DNA from: Phycisphaerae bacterium
GTDB lineage: Bacteria > Planctomycetota > Phycisphaerae > UBA1845
Direction: 5' to 3'
DNA: 46,561 nt
Assembly: GCA_029260035.1 (NCBI GenBank)
Contig: JAJDEA010000205.1
Span: 1 to 46,561, forward strand
A model generated the notes under the pieces. It was not told the DNA's origin. It searched no databases and was given only the letters and a program-made list of their open reading frames with translations. Shown here piece by piece: positions 1 to 7,695 of this stretch. The translations under genes were made by a program, and so were the position numbers. Within the stretch, counting starts at the first letter, position 1; each line of letters starts with the position of its first letter.

Positions 1-359
1 ACAAATTCGGGGTTGTCGCTAAGGCGCTTGGGCAACACTTTGATTGCGACGATGCGGTCGAGACTTAGTTGCTTGGCTTTGAATACAACAGCCATAGCGC
101 CTTGACCCAACTTGTTTAGTACCTGAAAGCCCGGAATTTGCTGGGCGGGACGATACATCGAGTCTTCGTCCATGGCCATGTTCAGCCGGGCGATTTGGCT
201 GTGCGTGATGTAGCCGTGTCGAAAAAGAAGCTCGTTGAGGGACGTGTCCTCGCCCTTTTTCTTCAAATCCTTCTGCTCGTTCTTGCAGAGGTCCAGCTCG
301 TTTTTTGTGCAGAGCTTTCGATCCACCACGAGCCGGGCTATTTGCGTATCGTCAATCAT
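1..359 (-). CDS. Serine/threonine protein kinase, N-terminal part (runs off the left edge)
   Basis: The first 119 codons of a Hanks-type kinase are present. Residues 1 to about 70 form a charged helical module with two similar helix pairs, the second reading LLFRHGYITHSQIARLN. This resembles the small N-terminal helical domains seen in front of planctomycete kinases and GspE-like ATPases. The kinase fold then starts with the glycine-rich loop LGQGAMAVVF (about 85-94) and the beta-3 lysine motif VAIKVLP. The catalytic loop and everything after it lie outside the window, so substrate and membrane topology cannot be judged. The start is the ATG at 357-359, which has only a weak ribosome site. 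It lies 219 bases downstream of the mnmE-like gene on the same strand, so it probably has its own promoter. Confidence 0.85.
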   Translation of the reverse strand, partial: MIDDTQIARLVVDRKLCTKNELDLCKNEQKDLKKKGEDTSLNELLFRHGYITHSQIARLNMAMDEDSMYRPAQQIPGFQVLNKLGQGAMAVVFKAKQLSLDRIVAIKVLPKRLSDNPEF

Positions 360-578
360 TAAAGGACGTCCGATGGTTCAAGCTTCGCAGTGTGCTACTA
401 AACGAAATGGGCGCGGGCGCACACCGGACCCGCCAACCAACACTAGGACTCGAAACTGTCCAATTCAACCGTAAACTTTCATCGGTACACTTCTGTCTAT
501 GTGCAGGGATTGTACACACGGTTCACGTTAGGCCATTGTAGCCGCTTGATTATCGGGTGTAATCCCCGTTATGTCACG

Positions 579-1778
579 CTACCGATTTTCGAGAAAACCG
601 CGTGCAAGCAAATCCGCGGCACATTTCGGATTTCGAGGTAGCTCAGAAGCCGCGTTCAGGGCAATATCGACCTGTCGTTGGGCGAAAAGCATGGGTTTGG
701 CATTGTCCCATTCTGCCAGGTTAAGGCCACCCAAAATCGCGTGCCCAAGTTCTTCCAGCCCTTCTCCCTTAAGCGCGGAGATATCACAGATATTTATCAG
801 GCCTTCTGTCTTGCATGTTGAAGCTGGCGACGATCCTTCAGATTCGAATAGATCGCATTTGTTTCGGGCAACAATAACCCGTGCGTGATTCGCAAAGGTG
901 TTAACCGCCTGTGAAAAGTCGGCTTGCATCGCCCGTTCTTCACCCAAAACGATGACAGTCAAGTCCGAACTCGCAGCGATGTGTTGTCCGACATCAATGG
1001 CAGTGGATTCGAGATTGTTTTCTGTTCTATGCATCCCGGCTGTATCGATGAGCGTGATGGCTACGCCAGCAAGCTCTATTTCTTGTGAGACCCAGTCGCG
1101 CGTTGTGCCTGACAACTCAGAGACTACAGCAGCCGACCGACCGACCAGCTGATTGAACAACGTAGACTTGCCGCTATTCGGTCGGCCGACGATGGCGACC
1201 GTGGCGCCACGGAGTAGGCGATCAGCCATTGGGAATGTTGCCGCGAGATTCCGAAGTCTCTCCGAGGCGGCGTCTGCGTCGCTATCGATGAGGCGAAGAA
1301 TGGATTTCACTTCGCCTGCAAGGCGTATTTGTTGACTACCTACCAATTTGACTGCCCGTTCGGATTTTGCTCCTGCAATGGCTACAACGGCGTCTTGTGC
1401 TATGGGGCTTGCGAATGGCCAGGTCATGCCGACGTCTGGTTCGTCTTCACCAAGGGGAGCGCCGAATTTCTCTAGCAAGTTCAGGACTCGTTCGGCCACG
1501 CGAGTTCCGCCGTGCGATGCAATATCTATGGTTGTCGTATTCGGGTGGGGGGGCATGCTAACCAAGACATCATCGACGCGATCCTCGCCATCAACAATGT
1601 AGCCGTAGCGCAGTCGGTCTTGGCTGATAGAACCATCAACCAATGATCGGCCGGATTTCGCTCGAAAAACTTGATCGACTACGTTTCGGGCATCCGTTCC
1701 GACTACACGAATCAACGAAATGGCGCCAACGCCGGACGGGGTAAGGAGAAAGCTGAACGTGGCCTTTTCGGCTGTCAT
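579..1778 (-). CDS. MnmE/TrmE-like GTPase lacking the C-terminal CxGK motif
   Basis: The 399-residue product follows the MnmE plan. It has an N-terminal folate-binding-like domain (1 to about 110, with a degenerate IDIASHGG where MnmE has a CHGG motif), a shortened helical domain, and a G domain inserted at about 190-350. The G motifs are visible: GRPNSGKS 198-205, TT 225-226, DTAG 245-248, NKCD 306-309 and SALKG 334-338. MnmE proteins are about 450 residues and end in C(I/L/V)GK, whose cysteine is needed for tRNA wobble-uridine modification. This protein stops at RGFLENR and lacks that motif. The GTPase is therefore probably active, but classic tRNA modification is doubtful. The start is the ATG at 1776-1778, which overlaps the coaX stop as ATGA and implies translational coupling. 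A longer upstream reading would overlap coaX heavily and is unlikely. Confidence 0.85.
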   Translation of the reverse strand: MTAEKATFSFLLTPSGVGAISLIRVVGTDARNVVDQVFRAKSGRSLVDGSISQDRLRYGYIVDGEDRVDDVLVSMPPHPNTTTIDIASHGGTRVAERVLNLLEKFGAPLGEDEPDVGMTWPFASPIAQDAVVAIAGAKSERAVKLVGSQQIRLAGEVKSILRLIDSDADAASERLRNLAATFPMADRLLRGATVAIVGRPNSGKSTLFNQLVGRSAAVVSELSGTTRDWVSQEIELAGVAITLIDTAGMHRTENNLESTAIDVGQHIAASSDLTVIVLGEERAMQADFSQAVNTFANHARVIVARNKCDLFESEGSSPASTCKTEGLINICDISALKGEGLEELGHAILGGLNLAEWDNAKPMLFAQRQVDIALNAASELPRNPKCAADLLARGFLENR

Positions 1779-2572
1779 ACTCCTGCTTCGGTGAGGTATT
1801 TGGTATAGGCGAGCCCCACGCCGTTCAGTGTGAGGTCTGATACGGCTGTGTCGATAAAGTCGCACTCAGGCGTCATCAACTCGAGGTCGCCCCCGGTGGC
1901 AACGACCTGAGGCCAGCGCCCTTGCGATGTTGCATATGCTTCAACCAAGGCTCGGACTGCTCCCGCTAGGCCCCGACACACGCCGGTTTGGATCGCTTCC
2001 GTTGTGTCGATCCCGAAGGGGGTTTTCGGTATCTTGATTTCGACTAGAGGTAATTGCTCTGCATGTTCATGAAGTACCCGAGCCTGCAAATCCAGACCCG
2101 GCAAGATAGCTCCACCCAAGAGCGTACCATCATCGTCAACTAAATCCACGGTTACGGCCGTTCCGAAATCTACAATAATGCAGGACTGCTTGATTCTTTC
2201 ATATGCCGTCGCCGCGGCACAAACCCGATCAACACCTATATTTTTCTTGTCTTTCACCGCGACGTCCATCGGCAAAGGCAGCGTCTCGCCGACGACGAGC
2301 GTGTTGTAGTCAAGTTTGGATGACACAAACGACTTTACGGTGGACAGTGTTGATGGCGCGACAGAGCTGGCAACCACTGCGGCAGGGCGACCTTTGGGAA
2401 GTGCTTCTGTGTGGGCAGCGAAGGATTCGGCAAATGCTGACTCATCATCTGCATCGACTGAGAGCGGCGTTTTCAGCTTGTTCGATACCCATGTGCCGAT
2501 GCCTATTGTCGAGTTTCCGATATCAAGGACAACGATTGGTGCGGCGGGGTCAAATGGAGGAGGCTTAATCAT
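1775..2572 (-). CDS. coaX: Type III pantothenate kinase
   Basis: CoaX phosphorylates pantothenate, the first step of coenzyme A synthesis, in the cytoplasm. At 265 residues it has the normal family length and shows the acetate-kinase-superfamily signatures. The phosphate-1 loop is VVLDIGNSTIGIG near residue 15, the GVDR motif is NIGVDRVCAA, the phosphate-2 loop is DFGTAVTVD, and GGAILPG and VATGGD follow. The gene overlaps obg upstream by four bases (ATGA, 2569-2572) and the mnmE-like gene downstream by four bases (1775-1778), so the three form one translationally coupled operon. Type III enzymes are the usual pantothenate kinase in planctomycetes. Identification is firm from the motifs. Confidence 0.93.
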   Translation of the reverse strand: MIKPPPFDPAAPIVVLDIGNSTIGIGTWVSNKLKTPLSVDADDESAFAESFAAHTEALPKGRPAAVVASSVAPSTLSTVKSFVSSKLDYNTLVVGETLPLPMDVAVKDKKNIGVDRVCAAATAYERIKQSCIIVDFGTAVTVDLVDDDGTLLGGAILPGLDLQARVLHEHAEQLPLVEIKIPKTPFGIDTTEAIQTGVCRGLAGAVRALVEAYATSQGRWPQVVATGGDLELMTPECDFIDTAVSDLTLNGVGLAYTKYLTEAGV

Positions 2573-3627
2573 GGTGATCTCAAATGGGGGGGAACGGGCA
2601 GCTCTACCTCTTCTGTTTCTGCCGGGATGTCATCTTTTTCACTTCGAACCAATTGCCACAATCGTTCCGCAAGCTGGCCGACTCCCTTGCCGCTCGCCGC
2701 ACTGATTGGCAGGACTTCCGAACCCACGCTTTTGGCAAAATCCTCTGCCTGATCGTCATCCTCGCACAGGTCCGTTTTATTCGCGGCTACAATTTCGGGC
2801 TTTTCCGCCAACGCGGTGCTGTATTTCGACAGCTCCCTGCGAATTGTAGCATACGCCTTTTCGGGTGCCATAGTGGCGAGGTCTGAGGCGATATCGACAA
2901 CGTGAAGAACGATTCGCGTTCGTTCGATGTGTTTTAGAAATTCATCGCCAAGCCCGGCTCCTTGGTGCGCTCCTTCGATTAGGCCGGGAATGTCCGCCAT
3001 CACAAACCGCCGACCGTCACTAAGTTCGACGATCCCGAGCTGTGGTTTTAAGGTAGTAAAAGGATAGTCTGCGATCTTCGGCTTTGCCTTGGAAAGCCGA
3101 GAAAGCAACGTGCTTTTGCCCGCATTCGGAAGCCCGACCAGCCCGACGTCAGCAATGAGTTTCAACTCCAGGCTGAGCGATCGTTCCTGCCCCGGCGTCC
3201 CCTCTTCGAATTGTCGTGGAACCTGGTTCGTTGGAGAAGCAAATCGGGCGTTTCCGCGCCCTCCTTTTCCTCCCTCTGCAATGCAAACAGGTTCGTCGGG
3301 GGTGGACAGATCTTTAATCAAAACGCCGGTCTCCCGGTCGTGAATGAGCGTCCCGACGGGAAGTTCAATGGTGAGATCGGCGGCGGATGGACCTGCACAA
3401 TTTTTTCCAATGCCCGGTTGGCCGTTCTTGGCCTTCCAATGATGCTGTCCTGCAAAGTCGAGCAATGTTTCGATGTGCCGTCGTGCAACGACAAATACGC
3501 TGCCACCGTCGCCTCCGTCGCCTCCATCCGGGCCGCCCCTGGGAATGTACTTCTCACGGCGAAAGCTGACGCACCCGTCGCCACCTTTACCCGCTCGAAT
3601 GTGAATCTCAGCCTGATCGACGATCAT
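2569..3627 (-). CDS. obg: Obg/CgtA ribosome-assembly GTPase
   Basis: Obg is an essential GTPase that binds the large ribosomal subunit and couples its maturation to nutrient status. The 352-residue product begins with the glycine-rich Obg fold (GKGGDGCVSFRREKY, GGPDGGDGGDGG). The G domain follows with GLPNAGKS, the ADIPGLIEGAHQGAGLG switch, ANKTD and SAASGKG. The C-terminus ends soon after the G domain in an acidic, proline-rich tail with no room for an OCT domain, as in many non-Firmicute Obg proteins. The ATG at 3625-3627 is followed directly by MIVDQAEIHIRAGKGG, the expected start. Its partners are coaX and the mnmE-like gene (ATGA overlap); rpmA lies about 310 bases upstream with its own terminator between. 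Confidence 0.94.
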   Translation of the reverse strand: MIVDQAEIHIRAGKGGDGCVSFRREKYIPRGGPDGGDGGDGGSVFVVARRHIETLLDFAGQHHWKAKNGQPGIGKNCAGPSAADLTIELPVGTLIHDRETGVLIKDLSTPDEPVCIAEGGKGGRGNARFASPTNQVPRQFEEGTPGQERSLSLELKLIADVGLVGLPNAGKSTLLSRLSKAKPKIADYPFTTLKPQLGIVELSDGRRFVMADIPGLIEGAHQGAGLGDEFLKHIERTRIVLHVVDIASDLATMAPEKAYATIRRELSKYSTALAEKPEIVAANKTDLCEDDDQAEDFAKSVGSEVLPISAASGKGVGQLAERLWQLVRSEKDDIPAETEEVELPVPPHLRSP

Positions 3628-3665
3628 AGACGTTTAATGCTCCGTCAGTGGTGGTTTGACCCGTG

Positions 3666-3736
3666 TGCCACTACTCTCGAGCAGTGATCTCCAAGTTGAT
3701 CTGGAACGCGATTCGCACTGCTCAAGAGCAGTGGCA
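3666..3736. repeat. Imperfect 21-bp inverted repeat, REP-like
   Basis: The arms at 3666-3686 and 3716-3736 are inverted copies that match at 19 of 21 positions, separated by 29 bases. Each arm is itself nearly self-complementary; the right arm contains ACTGCTC-AA-GAGCAGT (3717-3732) as a perfect seven-base-pair dyad. There is no U-tract, so it is not an intrinsic terminator. The layout resembles REP/BIME-type intergenic elements. I did not find another copy in this window. It sits in the 314-base gap between obg and rpmA, which also holds the rpmA terminator. Confidence 0.6.
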
Positions 3737-3885
3737 TAAGAATGCGACTTTACCAACCCCGTTAAATCACCCGTGACACGGCTCTAGTCTTTCCACCACA
3801 GAATTCTTTGAATCGCATTCATGTCCGCCTGCAAATGGATATTTTAGATGAATGCCATCCATTGGGAAGTTCGACAACCAGCAAC

Positions 3886-3914
3886 AAAAAAGGGTGACCC
3901 ATCGGCCACCCTTT
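3886..3914 (-). terminator. Intrinsic terminator downstream of rpmA
   Basis: Read on the minus strand, AAAGGGTG pairs perfectly with CACCCTTT across a ten-base loop, and the stem runs into six consecutive T residues (3886-3891 on the plus strand). It lies 28 bases after the rpmA stop codon, in the right orientation to end the rpmA transcript before obg. Confidence 0.8.
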
Positions 3915-3941
3915 GTTCGATTCAGATCGGTTGCGGGATGA

Positions 3942-4190
3942 TTAGTTGGAATCGCGCTGAACGACATCCACCTTTCGGCCTCGAAATTGCACAACGCCAT
4001 CAGCGAGTGCAAACAGTGTGTCGTCACGACCTCGTCCAACATTCTTGCCCGGCAAATGGGGTGTTCCACATTGACGCAGGATTATCGTTCCTATCGTTAC
4101 AGCCTGTCCGCCGAATCGTTTGACTCCGCGATACTGCGGCTGGCTGTCGCGCCCGTTTCTTGTGGACCCTTGTCCTTTTTTATGTGCCAT
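3942..4190 (-). CDS. rpmA: Ribosomal protein bL27
   Basis: bL27 is a large-subunit protein whose N-terminus reaches the peptidyl transferase centre. The 82-residue product starts [16 protein letters not shown] and continues with GVKRFGGQ and TIILRQCGT, the standard family signature, with no cleavable Firmicute-type leader. The start ATG at 4188-4190 has a GGAG site seven bases upstream. In most bacteria rplU (bL21) precedes rpmA and obg follows. Here rplU is absent: the upstream neighbour is a secreted hypothetical. A hairpin with a T-tract follows the gene, so it is probably monocistronic. Confidence 0.96.
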   Translation of the reverse strand: MAHKKGQGSTRNGRDSQPQYRGVKRFGGQAVTIGTIILRQCGTPHLPGKNVGRGRDDTLFALADGVVQFRGRKVDVVQRDSN

Positions 4191-4253
4191 GAATCTACTC
4201 CACTTATTTCGATTTAAGCCGGTTCGTCCCTCAAGGGCCACCAGCAGGCTGTG

Positions 4254-4259
4254 ATTATA
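4254..4259 (-). promoter_or_regulatory. Candidate -10 box of the rpmA promoter
   Basis: The minus strand carries an exact TATAAT 64 bases before the rpmA start, in the 81-base gap behind the upstream gene. I see no good -35 hexamer at 16-18 bases (the best is a weak TTATGC), so the call rests on the -10 match and its position. Confidence 0.4.
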
Positions 4260-4271
4260 ACAGGAAATTCT

Positions 4272-4994
4272 CTAACGCATAACCCATTCGCGGTTTCGGC
4301 GGATTGGTTTGGCCAAATTGCGGGTCTTTGGATCGCCCGGCAAGTCGTAACTGATGGCAAGAGTCCGCCTGAGGACGTAAGAACGAGGAACGTCTCCAGA
4401 ACGAGCTTTGGCGTCGGCTGCACTCGGATTCGCGATTTTGGCGAGTTCGCCCGAGAGGCCAGCTACGAAAACCGTGAACTTGCTCGCCTGAGGGTCGAAT
4501 TCTCGAAAAACTGCGGCTGACGCACGAGCATTTTCCTCTCCTTGGCGGAGGGTGCCGGTCACTTTGTGTGGCGGTGCGAAGAACGGGTATTCCTTGCCGT
4601 GCCTACCCGAAATCGCCGTATAGACGCTGGGGCTGACTTCGGCGCCACCCTCAACGATGGTCAAAGTGTCCGTCACCAATCGAAAGGACGGATAAAACTC
4701 GACATCGCGCCGCGTGTTGTTCGTTACTTCGTATAGCAAATACCAAAAAGTCGTGGCGTGGCTATCCCCAGGAAGAACGATCGATATCCGCTGCGGGTCG
4801 GAAAACTCAAGATCAAGCTGCCATGAGGACGCAACAAGCTCGGCCTTTGGCGCAGCAAGTGCCTGCGGGGCCATTAGAGCTTGTATGGCAAACGAAAACG
4901 TCGTCAGGGCGAACAAACAGGCTGTTTTTCCAGCATTCATAGCGAAAGATCGTAGCGTTAAGACGTCGAGTGTCAAGTTGCTCAGCCGCGCCAT
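4272..4994 (-). CDS. Secreted hypothetical protein
   Basis: The product of about 240 residues is not assigned to a family. It has a signal peptide: a basic N-region, then the hydrophobic stretch ACLFALTTFSFAIQALMA and a likely cleavage after PQALA. The mature part of about 190 residues contains a beta-rich segment (WYLLYEVTNNTRRDVEFYPS) that resembles domains for periplasmic decoration or binding. The chosen start is the ATG at 4992-4994, because AAAGGAG lies immediately upstream at good spacing. An internal ATG at 4940 would give a shorter, more typical signal peptide but has no ribosome site. It points toward rpmA, 81 bases away. Confidence 0.6.
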   Translation of the reverse strand: MARLSNLTLDVLTLRSFAMNAGKTACLFALTTFSFAIQALMAPQALAAPKAELVASSWQLDLEFSDPQRISIVLPGDSHATTFWYLLYEVTNNTRRDVEFYPSFRLVTDTLTIVEGGAEVSPSVYTAISGRHGKEYPFFAPPHKVTGTLRQGEENARASAAVFREFDPQASKFTVFVAGLSGELAKIANPSAADAKARSGDVPRSYVLRRTLAISYDLPGDPKTRNLAKPIRRNREWVMR

Positions 4995-5173
4995 GATCTC
5001 CTTTTGGAAGGCTTTGCGGAGTGGATTCACGTCGGCTAAACTCCCGATTCCGGCCCATGGCATCGGTGGCGCTTTGAAGTGGAAGAACCACCAGCCATTT
5101 TGGCACCCGCGTGGCGATGGGCAGGATTGGCGGATCGAAGGCGAGAAATGAAGTCTACGACCTAGCGGAAGAC

Positions 5174-5572
5174 ATGAAGTCAGGTTTTGAACCCGGAATC
5201 GTTCGTGAGATAGAGTTCGTCGTAACGGAGGACATGTGCCCCGCGTTTGATGGCGTGATTGTCCACCGTGTCTATTCCACGTGGTCCGTCGCGCATCATT
5301 TTGAGCTGGCTGCAAGAAAAGTGCTCGTCGATTTTCTGGAGGAGCATGAAGAGGGGATCGGAGCGCACCTGAGCATCGATCATCTGGCTCCGTGCCGGGT
5401 CGGTTGCACCGTACGGGTGAAGGCGGAACTTAAGGAAGTTATCGACGATCGACATCGCCGTGTGGTCTGTGACGTTTCAGCGTATGAGGGGAATCGTCTT
5501 CTCGCGCGGGGTAAGCAGGTGCAGGTTGTTATGAGCAAGAGTCATTTAGCTGGATACATTGAAAGGAGTTAG
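5174..5572 (+). CDS. FlK-like hotdog-fold thioesterase
   Basis: The 132-residue product starts MKSGFEPG and matches the fluoroacetyl-CoA thioesterase (FlK)/hotdog pattern: a central segment around HFELAARKVLVDFLEEHEEG, then GAHLSIDHLAP and a beta-rich end. Such enzymes hydrolyse short or unusual acyl-CoA thioesters. It opens a plus-strand cluster with an EthD-like protein and three crotonases, so an acyl-CoA substrate fits the context; the actual substrate is unknown. The reading frame extends upstream to 5111, but the alignment with FlK begins at MKSGFEPG. The downstream gene starts one base after its stop codon, which implies co-translation. Confidence 0.7.
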   Translation: MKSGFEPGIVREIEFVVTEDMCPAFDGVIVHRVYSTWSVAHHFELAARKVLVDFLEEHEEGIGAHLSIDHLAPCRVGCTVRVKAELKEVIDDRHRRVVCDVSAYEGNRLLARGKQVQVVMSKSHLAGYIERS

Positions 5573-5573
5573 C

Positions 5574-5876
5574 GTGGTCAAGTTTGTCGCATTGTATAAG
5601 AAGCCTGCGGATGTCGAGGCATTCGAAAAGCACTACAAGGAAATTCACGAACCGCTCGCGCGAAAAATGCCGAACCTCAAGCAGTTGGAAGTGACGCATT
5701 TCTTTGGTTCCCCCGGTGGCGAGCCAAAGTTCTACATGATGGCGGAGTTGCTGTTTGAATCGAAAGACGAGATGTTTGCCTCTCTCAGCAGTGACGAGGG
5801 CAAAGCAGCCGCGAAGGATGTGATGGGTTTCGCCGGCGATCTCATTCACATGATGTTTGCGTCGATTGACGAGTAA
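5574..5876 (+). CDS. EthD-like ferredoxin-fold protein
   Basis: The 100-residue protein has the EthD domain pattern: VVKFVALYKKP, then the HYKEIHEPLARKMPNL helix, and a second half containing FYMMAELLF. EthD-type dimeric alpha-beta barrels include monooxygenase accessory proteins and small isomerase-like enzymes. It starts at the GTG at 5574-5576, where AGGAG lies five bases upstream. A TTG fifteen bases earlier would put that ribosome site inside the gene. It sits between the thioesterase (one-base gap) and the first crotonase (36-base gap), so a role in the same acyl-CoA pathway is likely but unproven. Confidence 0.75.
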   Translation: MVKFVALYKKPADVEAFEKHYKEIHEPLARKMPNLKQLEVTHFFGSPGGEPKFYMMAELLFESKDEMFASLSSDEGKAAAKDVMGFAGDLIHMMFASIDE

Positions 5877-5912
5877 GAGGGTGCGAACCTCGAAAGGGAG
5901 GCGACCGCGACA

Positions 5913-6746
5913 ATGAATTTTCCAGATGCCAAATCTGCCAGTTCCTTTGACTTTAAGAACATTACATATACGAAAGATGGCGCGCGCGCGACGGTGACTA
6001 TGAATCGCCCGAAGGTGCTCAACTGCCTGGATTTTCCGACCCTTTGCGAGCTGCATCAGGCGTTTGAAGATGTTTCGTGGGATGATTCGATTCGAGTTAT
6101 GGTCTTGACCGGGGCGGGTGACCGCGCGTTCTGCACAGGCGCGGATTTGAAAGAGCAGGAGCAATCGTGCCTGAACAACCCAAAGGGCTATTGGAAATGG
6201 ATGGGTAAGTTCATTGAGGTCCATGAAAAGCTTCGCAATATCGGTAAAGTGACGGTCGCGCGTCTTAATGGGATCGTCGTTGGCGGCGGAAACGAAATGA
6301 ATATGTCATGCGATTTAGCGATAGCCGCAGATGACATCTTCATAAAGCAGGTGGGCGCTGCGCGAGGCAGCGTTGCTGCGGCGGGGGCGACTCAATGGCT
6401 TCCGATTATGGTTGGCGACCGGCGAGCGAGAGAAATTCTATTTCTTTGCGAAGAAATTCCCGCCGAGAAGGCCTTGGAGTGGGGGCTAGTCAATCAGGCG
6501 GTCCCGCGTGACCAACTCGATGGTGCAGTGGATACTTTGTGTGAAAAACTCATCAACAAGTTGCCGGAATGCACACGCTACACGAAACAACAGCTAAATT
6601 TCTGGCGCGAGTTTTCCTGGCATCAAACGATCGGCCATGCCCGCGATTGGCTGAGCATCCACAACCTCGCACCGGAAGTCCACGAGGGCACGAAAGCCTT
6701 CGTCGAAAAACGAGAGATCGATTACGGGAAGATGATTGAGCAATAA
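5913..6746 (+). CDS. Crotonase-superfamily protein, MenB-like subtype
   Basis: The 277-residue protein has the crotonase core: NRPKVLN near residue 30, the oxyanion-hole segment FCTGADLKEQEQ, and the second loop GGGNEMNMSCDLAIA with one acidic residue. Where enoyl-CoA hydratases have a second catalytic glutamate in the PE(I/V)xLG motif, this protein reads QVGAARGSVAAAGATQW and has no glutamate. The stretch RAREILFLCEE...ALEWGLVN resembles 1,4-dihydroxynaphthoyl-CoA synthases and ring-opening hydrolases of the benzoyl-CoA pathways. It is therefore unlikely to be a simple hydratase; C-C bond formation or cleavage, or isomerisation, is plausible. The stop overlaps the start of the next crotonase (TAATG). 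Confidence 0.85.
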   Translation: MNFPDAKSASSFDFKNITYTKDGARATVTMNRPKVLNCLDFPTLCELHQAFEDVSWDDSIRVMVLTGAGDRAFCTGADLKEQEQSCLNNPKGYWKWMGKFIEVHEKLRNIGKVTVARLNGIVVGGGNEMNMSCDLAIAADDIFIKQVGAARGSVAAAGATQWLPIMVGDRRAREILFLCEEIPAEKALEWGLVNQAVPRDQLDGAVDTLCEKLINKLPECTRYTKQQLNFWREFSWHQTIGHARDWLSIHNLAPEVHEGTKAFVEKREIDYGKMIEQ

Positions 6747-7525
6747 TGAATCCCATGAGCGAATTAATTTTAGTCAAAACTGAAGGCCATGTCGGGCTTG
6801 TGACGTTGAATCGACCGAAAGTGCTCAATGCGTTGTCGATTGAGCTGATGGACGAGTTGATCGAGGCACTTGAACGATTCGATGAAGACGACGAAGTCCG
6901 AGTCATTGTGCTCGCCGGCAGTGAGCGAGCATTTGCAGCTGGGGCGGATATTGGCGATATGGCCGAGGCGTCGGTGCTTGACATGTATCGGCGCAATAAT
7001 CTCGCGCGCTGGAATCGAATCAAGCAGGTTCGCACGCCAATCATCGCGGCGGTAAGCGGATTCTGCCTGGGCGGGGGGTGTGAACTCGCCATGACGTGCG
7101 ACATGATCGTGGCGTCGGAATCTGCACAATTCGGTCAGCCTGAAATAAACCTCGGAATCATTCCCGGTGCGGGCGGCACTCAGCGTCTCACGAAAGCAAT
7201 CGGCAAGTACCGTGCGATGGAGATGATCCTGGCTGGTCGATTCATGTCTGCCAGTGAAGCGTACGACGCGGGTCTTGTGACGAAAGTTGTTTCGAAAGAG
7301 CAGTTCCTTGCGGAAGCGATGAGGCTTGCTCGCGAGATTGCCAGCCGTCCGCCAATCGCCGTCAAAATTGGCAAAGAGGCTGTCTTGAAGGCGCAGGAAT
7401 TGTCGTTGACTGAGGGAATAGAGTTCGAGAGACGCGTTTTTTACTCTCTATTTGCGACCGAGGATCAGAAAGAGGGCATGAGCGCATTTGCCGAAAAAAG
7501 GAAAGCAGAGTTCAAGGGAAAATAG
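6746..7525 (+). CDS. Enoyl-CoA hydratase (crotonase)
   Basis: The 259-residue protein is a textbook crotonase. It has NRPKVLNALS, the oxyanion loop AFAAGADI, GGGCELAMTCD with the first catalytic glutamate, and PEINLGIIPGAGGTQRL with the second. It would hydrate trans-2-enoyl-CoA in beta-oxidation or in a phenylacetate-type pathway (PaaF-like). It starts at the ATG overlapping the upstream crotonase stop (TAATG), so the two are translationally coupled. Both glutamates are intact here, unlike in the neighbour before it. The tail EKRKAEFKGK is typical of the family. Confidence 0.93.
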   Translation: MNPMSELILVKTEGHVGLVTLNRPKVLNALSIELMDELIEALERFDEDDEVRVIVLAGSERAFAAGADIGDMAEASVLDMYRRNNLARWNRIKQVRTPIIAAVSGFCLGGGCELAMTCDMIVASESAQFGQPEINLGIIPGAGGTQRLTKAIGKYRAMEMILAGRFMSASEAYDAGLVTKVVSKEQFLAEAMRLAREIASRPPIAVKIGKEAVLKAQELSLTEGIEFERRVFYSLFATEDQKEGMSAFAEKRKAEFKGK

Positions 7526-7695
7526 ACTTCTGCTGTGCTTTATATGACGTGATACTGACGCTTTGAGGGTTTGTATCGCCGATTTGGGCGGTATTGTGAA
7601 TGGACTCACTGAGTGCTCAGATGGCCGGGTTGCCTGTCAGGCAGAGGCCAAGCGGGTTTGTATTGTTGCAGAAATAAAGAAAGGTGTGCCGAAAC

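Noticed and set aside
541..578. Terminator hairpin after the mnmE-like gene
   Set aside because: Only a four-base stem (CGGG/CCCG) and no T-tract.
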